This document shows positions 14,715-21,667 of a DNA stretch of 32,329 nt, piece after piece. Numbering within the stretch: position 1 is the first letter of the stretch; the number at the start of each line of letters is the position of its first letter. This stretch comes from a virus. A model generated the notes under the pieces. It was not told where the DNA came from. It made no database searches and saw only the letters and a list, made by a program, of their open reading frames with translations. The stretch lies in the IMG/VR virus record IMGVR_UViG_3300010413_000112, positions 1-32,329 of that record. The stretch is one strand, 5' to 3'. Position numbers and translations under genes: made by a program.

Positions 14715-17614
14715 TGCAGAAATTACTATCGGATATAAACCCATCTAAGGTATCTTTAAACCTCACAGGAGGAGAAGGTCTTGAGATAGGAAGAACCCTT
14801 CAACAGATGGCAAGACAGGAACTTGAGTTCAACAAGATGACCGCAGAGACAATTGGAAGTGTTCTCAGCGAAACTCACACCATGAAGGAAAAAGCATATT
14901 CTTCTATATTGGAACAAGACCTGAGAGAGTTACAAACGGAGTTTGACATAATGGTGAGCAAAGACCCAACATACTTTACATCAGGTGAGGAAGGATACAA
15001 GAGACTGGAAAAGGATACAAAAGAACTCCACGATAACTTGGACAAAGCGGTCAATGATGCAGACATTGAGAAATTCAGAAAAAATGACTTTCTCAGAGCC
15101 AATCAAACATCAATGGAGTCCATCAAAATGAACCATGCAACGAGGATTGGAGAGATGGAACTTTCCAACAGAATGAGGTCACTTGAGATGGGAATTGTTG
15201 GGAAACAAAACGCAGTAAAAAACTCATATGAGGGAATGTACAGTGAGGAGGTATCGGATGCATTTAAACAGACAGTTGACTTGGTGTCAGAAGAAATAGG
15301 GATGACTGGAAACCCTTATGTTGGTATTGAGAAGATAGTGCAAACCGCTCAGTTATCCACAACGGACTTTTTTGATCGTTTGATGAGAGAGGCTCAACAT
15401 GTGGCAAGAACTCAAGGAGTAAACATTGAAACCGCTATGCAAAAGGTAAAATCAAATTATAGAGAGTTTTTCAATGATAATGGTACTTTTAAAGAGACCA
15501 ACGGCATACCCACAATCATGAGAGAGTTTTATGATGAGGTAGACAGTAAACTGGCAGACCTGACAAGAACTCTACCTGATGACCAGAGAGCATCACTTGG
15601 AATATTCATGAGAGAGTCTTTTCAAAATGCAGGGTTTACAATGGGGAGAGACATCTCTCAAAAGATGACAACAGTTGAGACCAGTCTTCAACAGGATTGG
15701 AGAAATTCACAAACTGAGATGCAGGAAGTCAACACAACATCAATTAGGATTAGAGAGTCAGACACAACAGGAGAATTCAGAGCTTCCAACGACGCATGGA
15801 CAAGTGGAAACTATCAATCTATGTCAAAATTAATTGCAGGAAAAGAGTCTGACAACTATGGTTTAATCCCATGGAGAAATTACACAGGAATGGATGGGTA
15901 TACCAATATTGCAGGTTCTTTCGTGCCTGTGGGAACACAACAGGGACTCTCAAATTCATTAACGGCATGGGAGCAGGTCAAAGCCGATACAGGCTCAGTG
16001 ATTGTTTTTCAAAACACTCCTGAGTATAAAGATGCCACACGTGACATGAGTTATGATGAGATAAAGGCTTTTGATTATATGTTACACCATGCAACAGGTG
16101 GAAACTATAATGTGACTGCACTTTACTCTGATTATGCCTCCATTCATAAAAACACAATGAGAATACAAAACATATTTGATGCAACAGAAGGTCTTGAGGA
16201 AGTTGGAATAAATATTCCATATTCAAATATACAAAATACCAAAGTTGGAAGGATGCTTGAGGACAAGTTTGAAATAACAACTTCGGGAGATTATGAGGAG
16301 TTTATAAGAGTTGTCGGAGGATATGTTCAGCTAAAGGATGAGAACAAATCAAAATTTAATATGAAGAATATTCAAGAGTTGACAGTTGACCAATTAGAAG
16401 CCCTTATAAATGACCCTTCTATTGGACAGTTAATTGCTCCTGACTTTGGTGGAGTGTACACCTCAACAGAAAATATCAGACCTGCAACCATCAATGAGGC
16501 ATCACTCAAAGCAGATGTAAATGCAAGAAAAGGGACTCAATATTTTGCGGAGAACAATATACACCTTGTTCCAAAGTCTACTGAGTTACAAATGGCAGTT
16601 GACCAAAACAGAGGAGCGGACTTCAACATTGTTGAGAGAGAACTCATTGAGAAAGGAGTCAATCTTGATGAGCCGTATATGATAGGAAGTAAAGTCACAG
16701 TTAGAGACTACCTAAAAAACGGAGGAACACATAAACCATCAAACATGACCCCACACAAAATTGTTGAAAACAAGAAAAAAGATGGAGCTTTGGAAATATC
16801 AGGAGAGGTTGAACGTAATAATATTTATTTAGATGGATATGAGTTCATGGAAAACCAACCTGACAAAGACCAAGTTGCAGTTGACTCTGAGGAAGTCACA
16901 GAGTCCCAGGAAGACACCCAACCTACCACAGATACCACTAAGGACATTCCAAGTCCTGAAAAAGCAATTGATGAGTATCATGCAGGAACAATTGAAATGG
17001 CATATCATGTTCTTGGGACATACTTTGGAGGTATGTCAATAAGGGATGCAATAGGTACAATGGAGGGAATTTTGATGGCAAAGAGTACTGAAAAGGTTGC
17101 AGAACATGGTGCAGTTGCGATTGGTAGTCTTGTAACAGTATCAACCTCAAACCCTATTTTAGGCATAGGAGTTGGTATTGCAACAAGACATGGTGAGGAT
17201 ACTGCACAAAGAATGTTGAGTGACTACCATGCCAAAGAGTTCATGAGCATTGACTTGGTTCACAATTATGGATTAAGTTCAAAAGAGGCAAATATGGTCA
17301 TGAATGTGTGGAAAGACCAAGTAAAAAGAGAATATGAAGGAGTAAAACTTCCTTTCTTCAAAACTCATGAGATGTATGAAGGAAAATACCCCACAAGTGC
17401 AGAGAGTTTGTTGAATGTAATTGGACATATCCAAGAGAATTATAATTCAAATTACTCAATTGAGGAGAACACTAAGAGGATACTCCAACAGTCAGGATTG
17501 AGTCACTCAAAATATGTGAGGTCACTTGAAGGAACTGACAAGATTGACCAACTCATCCAAGATTGGGGACTTGATGCTCAGAGTGGAGATACACTCAGAA
17601 GGAGGCTCAGATAA
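14714..17614 (+). CDS. Large internal virion (ejection) protein, 966 aa
   Basis: Probable gp15/gp16-type internal core protein that leaves the head to build the trans-envelope channel. It is mostly helical. The first 150 residues hold long charged helices (RTLQQMARQELEFNKMTAE). A flexible acidic linker lies near 735-760 (DSEEVTESQEDTQPTTD). A hydrophobic Gly/Ala-rich stretch at about 792-830 (GAVAIGSLVTVSTSNPILGI) could cross a membrane. I see no clear lysozyme or transglycosylase active site, unlike T7 gp16. It ends LRRRLR, again with the next gene's AAGGAGG inside the codons. One large protein here may replace two in T7. Confidence 0.65.
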   Translation: MQKLLSDINPSKVSLNLTGGEGLEIGRTLQQMARQELEFNKMTAETIGSVLSETHTMKEKAYSSILEQDLRELQTEFDIMVSKDPTYFTSGEEGYKRLEKDTKELHDNLDKAVNDADIEKFRKNDFLRANQTSMESIKMNHATRIGEMELSNRMRSLEMGIVGKQNAVKNSYEGMYSEEVSDAFKQTVDLVSEEIGMTGNPYVGIEKIVQTAQLSTTDFFDRLMREAQHVARTQGVNIETAMQKVKSNYREFFNDNGTFKETNGIPTIMREFYDEVDSKLADLTRTLPDDQRASLGIFMRESFQNAGFTMGRDISQKMTTVETSLQQDWRNSQTEMQEVNTTSIRIRESDTTGEFRASNDAWTSGNYQSMSKLIAGKESDNYGLIPWRNYTGMDGYTNIAGSFVPVGTQQGLSNSLTAWEQVKADTGSVIVFQNTPEYKDATRDMSYDEIKAFDYMLHHATGGNYNVTALYSDYASIHKNTMRIQNIFDATEGLEEVGINIPYSNIQNTKVGRMLEDKFEITTSGDYEEFIRVVGGYVQLKDENKSKFNMKNIQELTVDQLEALINDPSIGQLIAPDFGGVYTSTENIRPATINEASLKADVNARKGTQYFAENNIHLVPKSTELQMAVDQNRGADFNIVERELIEKGVNLDEPYMIGSKVTVRDYLKNGGTHKPSNMTPHKIVENKKKDGALEISGEVERNNIYLDGYEFMENQPDKDQVAVDSEEVTESQEDTQPTTDTTKDIPSPEKAIDEYHAGTIEMAYHVLGTYFGGMSIRDAIGTMEGILMAKSTEKVAEHGAVAIGSLVTVSTSNPILGIGVGIATRHGEDTAQRMLSDYHAKEFMSIDLVHNYGLSSKEANMVMNVWKDQVKREYEGVKLPFFKTHEMYEGKYPTSAESLLNVIGHIQENYNSNYSIEENTKRILQQSGLSHSKYVRSLEGTDKIDQLIQDWGLDAQSGDTLRRRLR

Positions 17615-18106
17615 ATGGCAGGATGGATTGAGATGCAACAGGCAGTGAGGGAGCATAGAATTGTGGAGGTGGAGCATGACAGAAGTGATGCTCCATACCC
17701 TGACAACTATTCATACAAGAAGGGGAGAACTGCAGATGTCACAAGGAGGAGACTTGCTCCCTTTGTGGTTGGAGAGACGAGGACAGGTGAACCTGCAATA
17801 AGAGGTTTTCATGTTTCAGGTGACACCAATGATTTAGACATGAACTCCTTTGGACTGTTTAGGATAGACAGGATAAAATCAATAAAGATTACAGACCAAA
17901 AGTTTAATCCAAACCAAAACAAATTCACACAATTCAGGAGAGAGAGAGCGGATGATGGTATGCCAACAATTGTGACACACATCTCTGACTTTCCAATTCC
18001 AACGGATGAGCAAAAGACATCCCTTTCAGGTGGGTCTATGGGAAAGAGGCTCAGAAGAGGTGGAAATGTTATTAAAGGAAGAGGTGGGAGATTTGCTAAA
18101 AGATAA
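17615..18106 (+). CDS. WYL-like domain protein at the end of the structural unit
   Basis: 163 aa, starting straight after the preceding stop. Residues about 8-98 resemble a WYL domain: REHRIVEVEHD, an R-x-L-A-P segment (RRRLAPFVVGE), GFHVSGD, then LFRIDRIKSIKITDQKF, matching the usual last strand 'R-x-dRI-xxhxxhxxxF'. The C-terminal 30 residues are basic (GKRLRRGGNVIKGRGGRF). WYL domains bind nucleic acid or nucleotide ligands and usually belong to regulators or defence proteins. Here the gene is last in the virion block, suggesting a DNA-bound virion protein or a late-to-early regulator. No helix-turn-helix is visible. Confidence 0.55.
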   Translation: MAGWIEMQQAVREHRIVEVEHDRSDAPYPDNYSYKKGRTADVTRRRLAPFVVGETRTGEPAIRGFHVSGDTNDLDMNSFGLFRIDRIKSIKITDQKFNPNQNKFTQFRRERADDGMPTIVTHISDFPIPTDEQKTSLSGGSMGKRLRRGGNVIKGRGGRFAKR

Positions 18107-18108
18107 GC

Positions 18109-18138
18109 TTGAGTTATTATCTCATACCATGATATTAT
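18109..18138 (+). promoter_or_regulatory. Candidate promoter after the structural operon
   Basis: TTGAGT (18109-18114), 18 nt, TATTAT (18133-18138), matching the late-type spacing. A weak 6-bp hairpin AGATAA/TTATCT encloses the -35-like box here too. Part of the 415-nt gene-free gap 18107-18521. Confidence 0.4.
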
Positions 18139-18144
18139 ATATAT

Positions 18145-18218
18145 GTACTTCTCGGACATGGTTTAAAAGCATGTCTCCTCAATTGTCCAAAGTCCTCATT
18201 ATATGGGGACTTTTTCTT
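18145..18218 (+). ncRNA. Candidate small RNA of about 75 nt
   Basis: Lies between the promoter candidate at 18109-18138 and the terminator at 18189-18218. It contains hairpin GGACATG/CATGTCT (18154-18160 with 18170-18176, one G-T; loop GTTTAAAAG), a short single-stranded piece CCTCAATTGTCC, then the terminator stem. There is no ORF of note. It could equally be just the 3' end of the late transcript. Confidence 0.35.
18189..18218 (+). terminator. Strong terminator closing the structural region
   Basis: 9-bp stem AAAGTCCTC/GGGGACTTT (one T-G), 7-nt loop ATTATAT, then TTCTTTTT. It cleanly separates the late region from the early-type promoter that follows. Confidence 0.85.
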
Positions 18219-18244
18219 TTTATAAAAATAAATTAAAAAAATTG

Positions 18245-18273
18245 TTGCATTAAATTATTTTATATGTTAATAT
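18245..18273 (+). promoter_or_regulatory. Early-type promoter 1
   Basis: TTGCAT (18245-18250), 17-nt spacer, extended -10 TG-T-TAATAT ending at 18273. An A-rich block AATTAAAAAAATTGT lies just upstream. The same layout occurs at 21586-21614 and 28356-28384. It drives the structured leader and the Sak4-like operon. Confidence 0.75.
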
Positions 18274-18279
18274 ATTAAT

Positions 18280-18500
18280 GTCAGGTACAGGGAGGCAACC
18301 GAATGTAACAAGGTGGTTGTGGGAAACATGAAGAGGTGGTACATGATAACAATTTAAGATAAAGGAAAAAACACACCTCCACAGAGGGAAGTAAGCTTGA
18401 GCCGAATGTGTAAAGTACACTATCTTAAAACTAGATAGGCATCCAAGAGATGGAAAAACAAGAACAGGTACATGATGGAACTTTCGGAAATTGTTTATTG
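18280..18500 (+). ncRNA. Structured leader or non-coding RNA, unclassified
   Basis: About 220 nt with no ORF longer than 20 codons, between promoter 1 and the Sak4-like gene. Helices visible: GCAACC/GGTTGT (18295-18300 with 18315-18320), GAGGTG/CACCTC (18333-18338 with 18374-18379), GTGTA/TACAC (18408-18412 with 18416-18420) and CTATCT/AGATAG (18420-18425 with 18433-18438). A long-range 9-bp helix TTTAAGATA/TATCTTAAA (18353-18361 with 18421-18429) would exclude the last. ACCTCC at 18375-18380 is also complementary to the ribosome site GGAGGT at 18511-18516. Direct repeats: CCGAATGT (18299, 18402) and GGTACATGAT (18338, 18467). I recognise no known RNA family. Confidence 0.5.
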
Positions 18501-18521
18501 TATTTTTAAAGGAGGTATTAC

Positions 18522-19157
18522 TTGGCAGTAATCACAATATTGGGAGAGAGTGGCTCAGGGAAGTCCACTTCAATGAGAAATTTAAACCATGAGGAAACAA
18601 TGATAATTCAATGCACACCTAAAATGTTACCATTTAAGGGAGCAAGAAAAAAGTACAACAAGGAAAATAAAAACTTTAAAGTAGTTGATAACTATCAAAG
18701 CATCTATAAAAGTTTAAACTATCTTCAAAATCATGAGGAGGGTATGAAAAAGAAAATACTCATCTTAGATGATGCTCAGTATTTAATGGCTCATGAATAC
18801 ATGACATCCACTATTACAGGTTTTGACAAGTTCAATGTACTTGCAAACAACTTTTACACACTCATGATGGAATTGAAGAACATGAGGGATGACTTAAACA
18901 TATATGTAATGAGTCACACAGATGTTGATGAGCATGGAACAACAAGACAGAAGTCAATCGGAAAACTACTAAATGACAAGATATGTCTTGAAGGTCTTGT
19001 TAGCATAGTCTTAAAGACTGAGATTAGAGATGGGAAATATTATTTCACAACTCAGACTAATGGAAGGGACACAGTGAAGTCTCCTCAAGGGATGTTTGAG
19101 TCAATGTTAATAGACAATGACCTTACAATCGTGGATGAGGCAATAAGAGAATATTAA
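18522..19157 (+). CDS. Sak4-like RecA-fold ATPase (single-strand annealing / recombination)
   Basis: 211 aa from a TTG start, chosen because AAAGGAGGT lies 5-6 nt upstream and the next codons open a P-loop protein directly. Walker A GESGSGKST is at residues 8-16, Walker B KILILDDAQ at 78-86, and a sensor-like VMSHTDVD at 129-136. The end, YFTTQTNGRDTVKSPQGMFE, is typical of phage AAA_24/Sak4-type proteins, small RecA-like ATPases that help annealing and recombination. The next gene encodes an SSB-like protein, the usual partner. Its expression may be controlled by the structured leader. Confidence 0.75.
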   Translation: MAVITILGESGSGKSTSMRNLNHEETMIIQCTPKMLPFKGARKKYNKENKNFKVVDNYQSIYKSLNYLQNHEEGMKKKILILDDAQYLMAHEYMTSTITGFDKFNVLANNFYTLMMELKNMRDDLNIYVMSHTDVDEHGTTRQKSIGKLLNDKICLEGLVSIVLKTEIRDGKYYFTTQTNGRDTVKSPQGMFESMLIDNDLTIVDEAIREY

Positions 19158-19220
19158 TCAGGGCAGTTTGGATTGGTTATCACATTTTGGATGAGGTATA
19201 ACCTCAAGGGAGAATATATT

Positions 19221-19826
19221 ATGTTCGGAACTATAAAATCAAACGCAGTATCAGTTAAAGATGAGACAGTGGTGTCGTATATTGAAAAATCATATCTTGG
19301 AGAAGCTAAAATCATATCTTGTTCATACCTTGAGGCAAAGACAGGAGCAAAGGGACTGGATATTCAGTTTGAGACACCAAACAACGAAAGGTTTACAATG
19401 TCATCATACTTTGTTAGCAAGTCAGGAGAACCGATTGACTTTCAACTTTCAAGAATTATAAAGATTATGACTATGGCAGGGAAACAACTTGAGAACTTAA
19501 AATGGACAAAAGGAAAGAACAGATTTAATAAAGATGGAATGATATGTGAGGAACTTGTTGGTGTCTCAATGACACTATATGCTCAACATAAGTGGGAAGT
19601 GTACAACAATAAAGCTAGAGTAAAACATGACATCCTTGATGTGTTTTACACAGACTCAAAATTAACAATTGCAGAACACAATGCAGGTGAGACACATCCT
19701 GAGAGATACTTATCAAGGAAATCTCATTGTATCACAAGAAATGATACAGAGACCAAGCCAATGGTTGGACAGGATGCTCCAAAGAAAAATTTTACAGTGC
19801 AAAACGACACTGAGGAGGCGTTTTAA
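19221..19826 (+). CDS. SSB-like single-stranded DNA-binding protein
   Basis: 201 aa. The central part is strand-rich (GEAKIISCSYLEAKTGAKGL, ERFTMSSYFVSKSGEP, then ELVGVSMTLYAQHKWEVYNN), compatible with an OB fold. The C-terminal 30 residues are polar and end in DTEEAF, an acidic tip with terminal Phe like that of bacterial SSBs, which recruits partner proteins. Position next to a Sak4-like ATPase supports the call. ATG 19221 has GGGAG about 10 nt upstream; an earlier in-frame start at 19173 has no such site. It overlaps the lipoprotein gene by 1 nt. Confidence 0.55.
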   Translation: MFGTIKSNAVSVKDETVVSYIEKSYLGEAKIISCSYLEAKTGAKGLDIQFETPNNERFTMSSYFVSKSGEPIDFQLSRIIKIMTMAGKQLENLKWTKGKNRFNKDGMICEELVGVSMTLYAQHKWEVYNNKARVKHDILDVFYTDSKLTIAEHNAGETHPERYLSRKSHCITRNDTETKPMVGQDAPKKNFTVQNDTEEAF

Positions 19827-20101
19827 TGAGAAGGGTGTTTGTGGGAGGACTTATAATCCTCTCCCTCTCCTTTGGAGGATGCTTGAGTTGGAAAAGAGCA
19901 TTTAATGATTTCAAGTCAAACACAGTTGGTATTAAAAGAAAGGTCACTGTGTATGACCACTCAGGAAACAAATTGAGAGAATATTCGGGTAGAATTGTCA
20001 TTGATGGGTCAGGTGAAAGAACAAAGATAACAACATCAGATATGAGAGTCATCATTGTTGATGGTGGAATTGTAATCACAGAGGATATGAGGGGAGAATA
20101 A
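19826..20101 (+). CDS. Small phage lipoprotein, DUF5052-like
   Basis: 91 aa with lipoprotein signal: RR, a hydrophobic core, and Cys19 in LSFGGC. The mature part, NDFKSNTVGIKRKVTVYDHS then REYSGRIVID and MRVIIVDGGIVITED, follows the pattern of small phage lipoproteins (DUF5052-like: 'D-x-S-x-x-x-GL-x-R-x-V-x-VY...' then 'G-R-x-I'). It would sit on a membrane facing the periplasm or cell surface. Such proteins often block superinfection. AGGAGG is in the previous gene. It lies between SSB-like and beta-barrel genes and is probably co-transcribed with them. Confidence 0.6.
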   Translation: MRRVFVGGLIILSLSFGGCLSWKRAFNDFKSNTVGIKRKVTVYDHSGNKLREYSGRIVIDGSGERTKITTSDMRVIIVDGGIVITEDMRGE

Positions 20102-20102
20102 C

Positions 20103-20705
20103 ATGAAAAAGTTTGTATATACTGCAACAATCGTTTGTTCAATACTTTTAAGTTACACAGTATCAGATGCAAAAGAGACTCAGGTGAATGTGAGAATTGA
20201 TGGAACAATCAATGACCACTCATCCACAAACAATGGATGGGGGATGTCTGTTGACTTCCTACAACCATCCTCAATTGAAGGACTTTATCTTGGACTTGAG
20301 GGAGGTTTCACAACAATGAAGATGGACAACTCAATTGGAGATGACCTTGAGTTTGTCTCATTGTATACTGGGTTGGTTGGAAAATACTACTTTAATGATG
20401 AGTTGTATATCAGAATGGCATCAGGGTTCATTACAGGAGATGACTCAGACTCTTGGAAAGGTTCAATCAATGTTGGTGGAAGACCAACAAGTATCACAAA
20501 ACTCAATGATACAGAGTCAAAAGGTGTATACTTTGGACTTGAGACAGGTTTTGAGTTCAACAATGGAGTTGTGACCTTTGCAGGTTGGAGGAACATCCCT
20601 CAAGAGATGGTTGAGAGAACCATGACCAAGACTGAGATAATAAATAAAGACAAGAACAGTGACAGGATAAACCAGTATTACTGTGGAGTTGGATATAAGT
20701 TCTAA
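20103..20705 (+). CDS. Outer-membrane beta-barrel-like protein
   Basis: 200 aa. Signal peptide with core YTATIVCSILLSYTVSDA, cleavage probably after Ala23. The mature part alternates amphipathic strands and ends in the aromatic YYCGVGYKF, whose final Phe is the classic outer-membrane-insertion signal. About eight strands fit a small OmpA/Lom-type barrel (GLYLGLEGGFTTMKMDN, FVSLYTGLVGKYYFND, GVYFGLETGFEFNNG). Phage-coded barrels such as lambda Lom alter the infected cell surface. It implies a diderm host. GGGGAG precedes the ATG, and a strong hairpin closes the unit. Confidence 0.7.
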   Translation: MKKFVYTATIVCSILLSYTVSDAKETQVNVRIDGTINDHSSTNNGWGMSVDFLQPSSIEGLYLGLEGGFTTMKMDNSIGDDLEFVSLYTGLVGKYYFNDELYIRMASGFITGDDSDSWKGSINVGGRPTSITKLNDTESKGVYFGLETGFEFNNGVVTFAGWRNIPQEMVERTMTKTEIINKDKNSDRINQYYCGVGYKF

Positions 20706-20707
20706 AG

Positions 20708-20740
20708 CCTGATGGGGATATTCCCCATCAGGTACTTTTA
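20708..20740 (+). terminator. Strong hairpin after the barrel gene
   Basis: Perfect 11-bp stem CCTGATGGGGA/TCCCCATCAGG with a 3-nt loop, followed by TACTTTTAT. The U-tract is modest, so termination may be partial. The next gene's AGGAGG begins right after it. Confidence 0.7.
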
Positions 20741-20757
20741 TAGGAGGTGTGTTGTTC

Positions 20758-20979
20758 ATGGATAGGTTGTATAATTGGTTAAGGAGAAAAGGAACACTTG
20801 TGTTTAAAGAAGAAGATTGGAGAGATTTTCAGGTTACTTATAAGATAAAATACTCAGACCTCGTTACAGTACATGATATTGGAAAATACAAAGTTGAGGA
20901 TGTTGAGAAAAACAATCGTTTTGGTGTATGGGTTGGAGAATATGGACAGAGGCATTTATATGCAAAGGAGGAGTTTTAA
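20758..20979 (+). CDS. Hypothetical 73-aa protein
   Basis: Begins MDRLYNWLRRKGTLVFKEED and is strand-rich and charged. A region VTVHDIGKYKVEDVEKNNRF resembles short SH3-like or beta-barrel modules that recur in neighbouring early proteins. The ATG at 20758 has AGGAGG 10 nt upstream; the GTG at 20749 would leave only 1 nt. It abuts the next gene with no gap, and AAAGGAGG within its last codons serves that gene. Function unknown. Confidence 0.6.
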   Translation: MDRLYNWLRRKGTLVFKEEDWRDFQVTYKIKYSDLVTVHDIGKYKVEDVEKNNRFGVWVGEYGQRHLYAKEEF

Positions 20980-21567
20980 ATGTTTTTTAGTAGAGAGAAG
21001 ACAATAGAGGATATTGAGAGAAGTAATGCAGAGTATCAATACATGGAACTGCTAAAAGAGAATAAGAGAGAGTTACTTGCACGAAACAGGTTTGTTGACA
21101 CAGTTGTCCAATATTTCAATGAGTGGGTTGACCTACTTGGGACAGATAGTGAGGTTGGGGAACTCTTGACAGGACATTCCACCTCAGACATGATGTTTGT
21201 TAGGTTTATAGTGAAAAGGGGAGCATATAAGCATTATCACATACCTAATCTTGAGTGCACAAAGGCAGATACAAGCATCTCATTGGAGGAGTTAACTGAC
21301 ATACCTTTTGTCCATGAGACCTTTGTACCCGAACTCAACAAAGCAACATCCTTTGGATGCTTAAACCTTAGAGAAAAGGATGTCCAAGACTTCTATATGG
21401 GATTAGTTGCGGAGTGTATGCTCCAACTTGAAAAGATATGCAACAATGAAAGTATTTTAACAAGTTTATACCTTGATGTGTACTTTGAAAAGTTAGATCA
21501 AGAAGATTATGAAAAAAAATCCGAAGAACTAAGGCACTATATATCGTTAAAAAATAAAAAATATTAA
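20980..21567 (+). CDS. Hypothetical 195-aa protein
   Basis: Helical, charged and soluble. The N-terminal 40 residues look like a coiled coil (EKTIEDIERSNAEYQYMELL). A middle part with YKHYHIPNLEC and DTSISLEELTDIPFVHETF is followed by a helix-rich end. No signal peptide or recognised active site. AAAGGAGG precedes the ATG. It is the last gene before early-type promoter 2. I do not recognise a family. Confidence 0.6.
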   Translation: MFFSREKTIEDIERSNAEYQYMELLKENKRELLARNRFVDTVVQYFNEWVDLLGTDSEVGELLTGHSTSDMMFVRFIVKRGAYKHYHIPNLECTKADTSISLEELTDIPFVHETFVPELNKATSFGCLNLREKDVQDFYMGLVAECMLQLEKICNNESILTSLYLDVYFEKLDQEDYEKKSEELRHYISLKNKKY

Positions 21568-21585
21568 AATATATTAAAAAAGTTG

Positions 21586-21614
21586 TTGCAATAAAATATT
21601 TAATATGTTAATAT
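21586..21614 (+). promoter_or_regulatory. Early-type promoter 2
   Basis: TTGCAA (21586-21591), 17-nt spacer, TG-T-TAATAT ending at 21614, with ATATTAAAAAAGTTGT upstream. The start point would be about 45 nt before the ATG at 21668. The leader contains a short hairpin GAGG/CCTC. Confidence 0.75.
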
Positions 21615-21667
21615 ATAAGCAAGTTGAGGGACAACCTCACAAAACGAAAATTGAGGAGATGATTTAA

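Noticed and set aside
15621-15650. Partial match to the 58-bp element (AATGCAGGGTTTACA)
   Set aside because: Short, inside a coding sequence, and lacks the second arm.
14714-17614. Lysozyme or transglycosylase domain in the large internal protein
   Set aside because: I looked for a catalytic Glu with the usual neighbouring motifs and saw none convincing.
18278-18331. Tiny ORF starting in the promoter 1 leader
   Set aside because: 17 codons with no ribosome site; the region is better explained as structured RNA.
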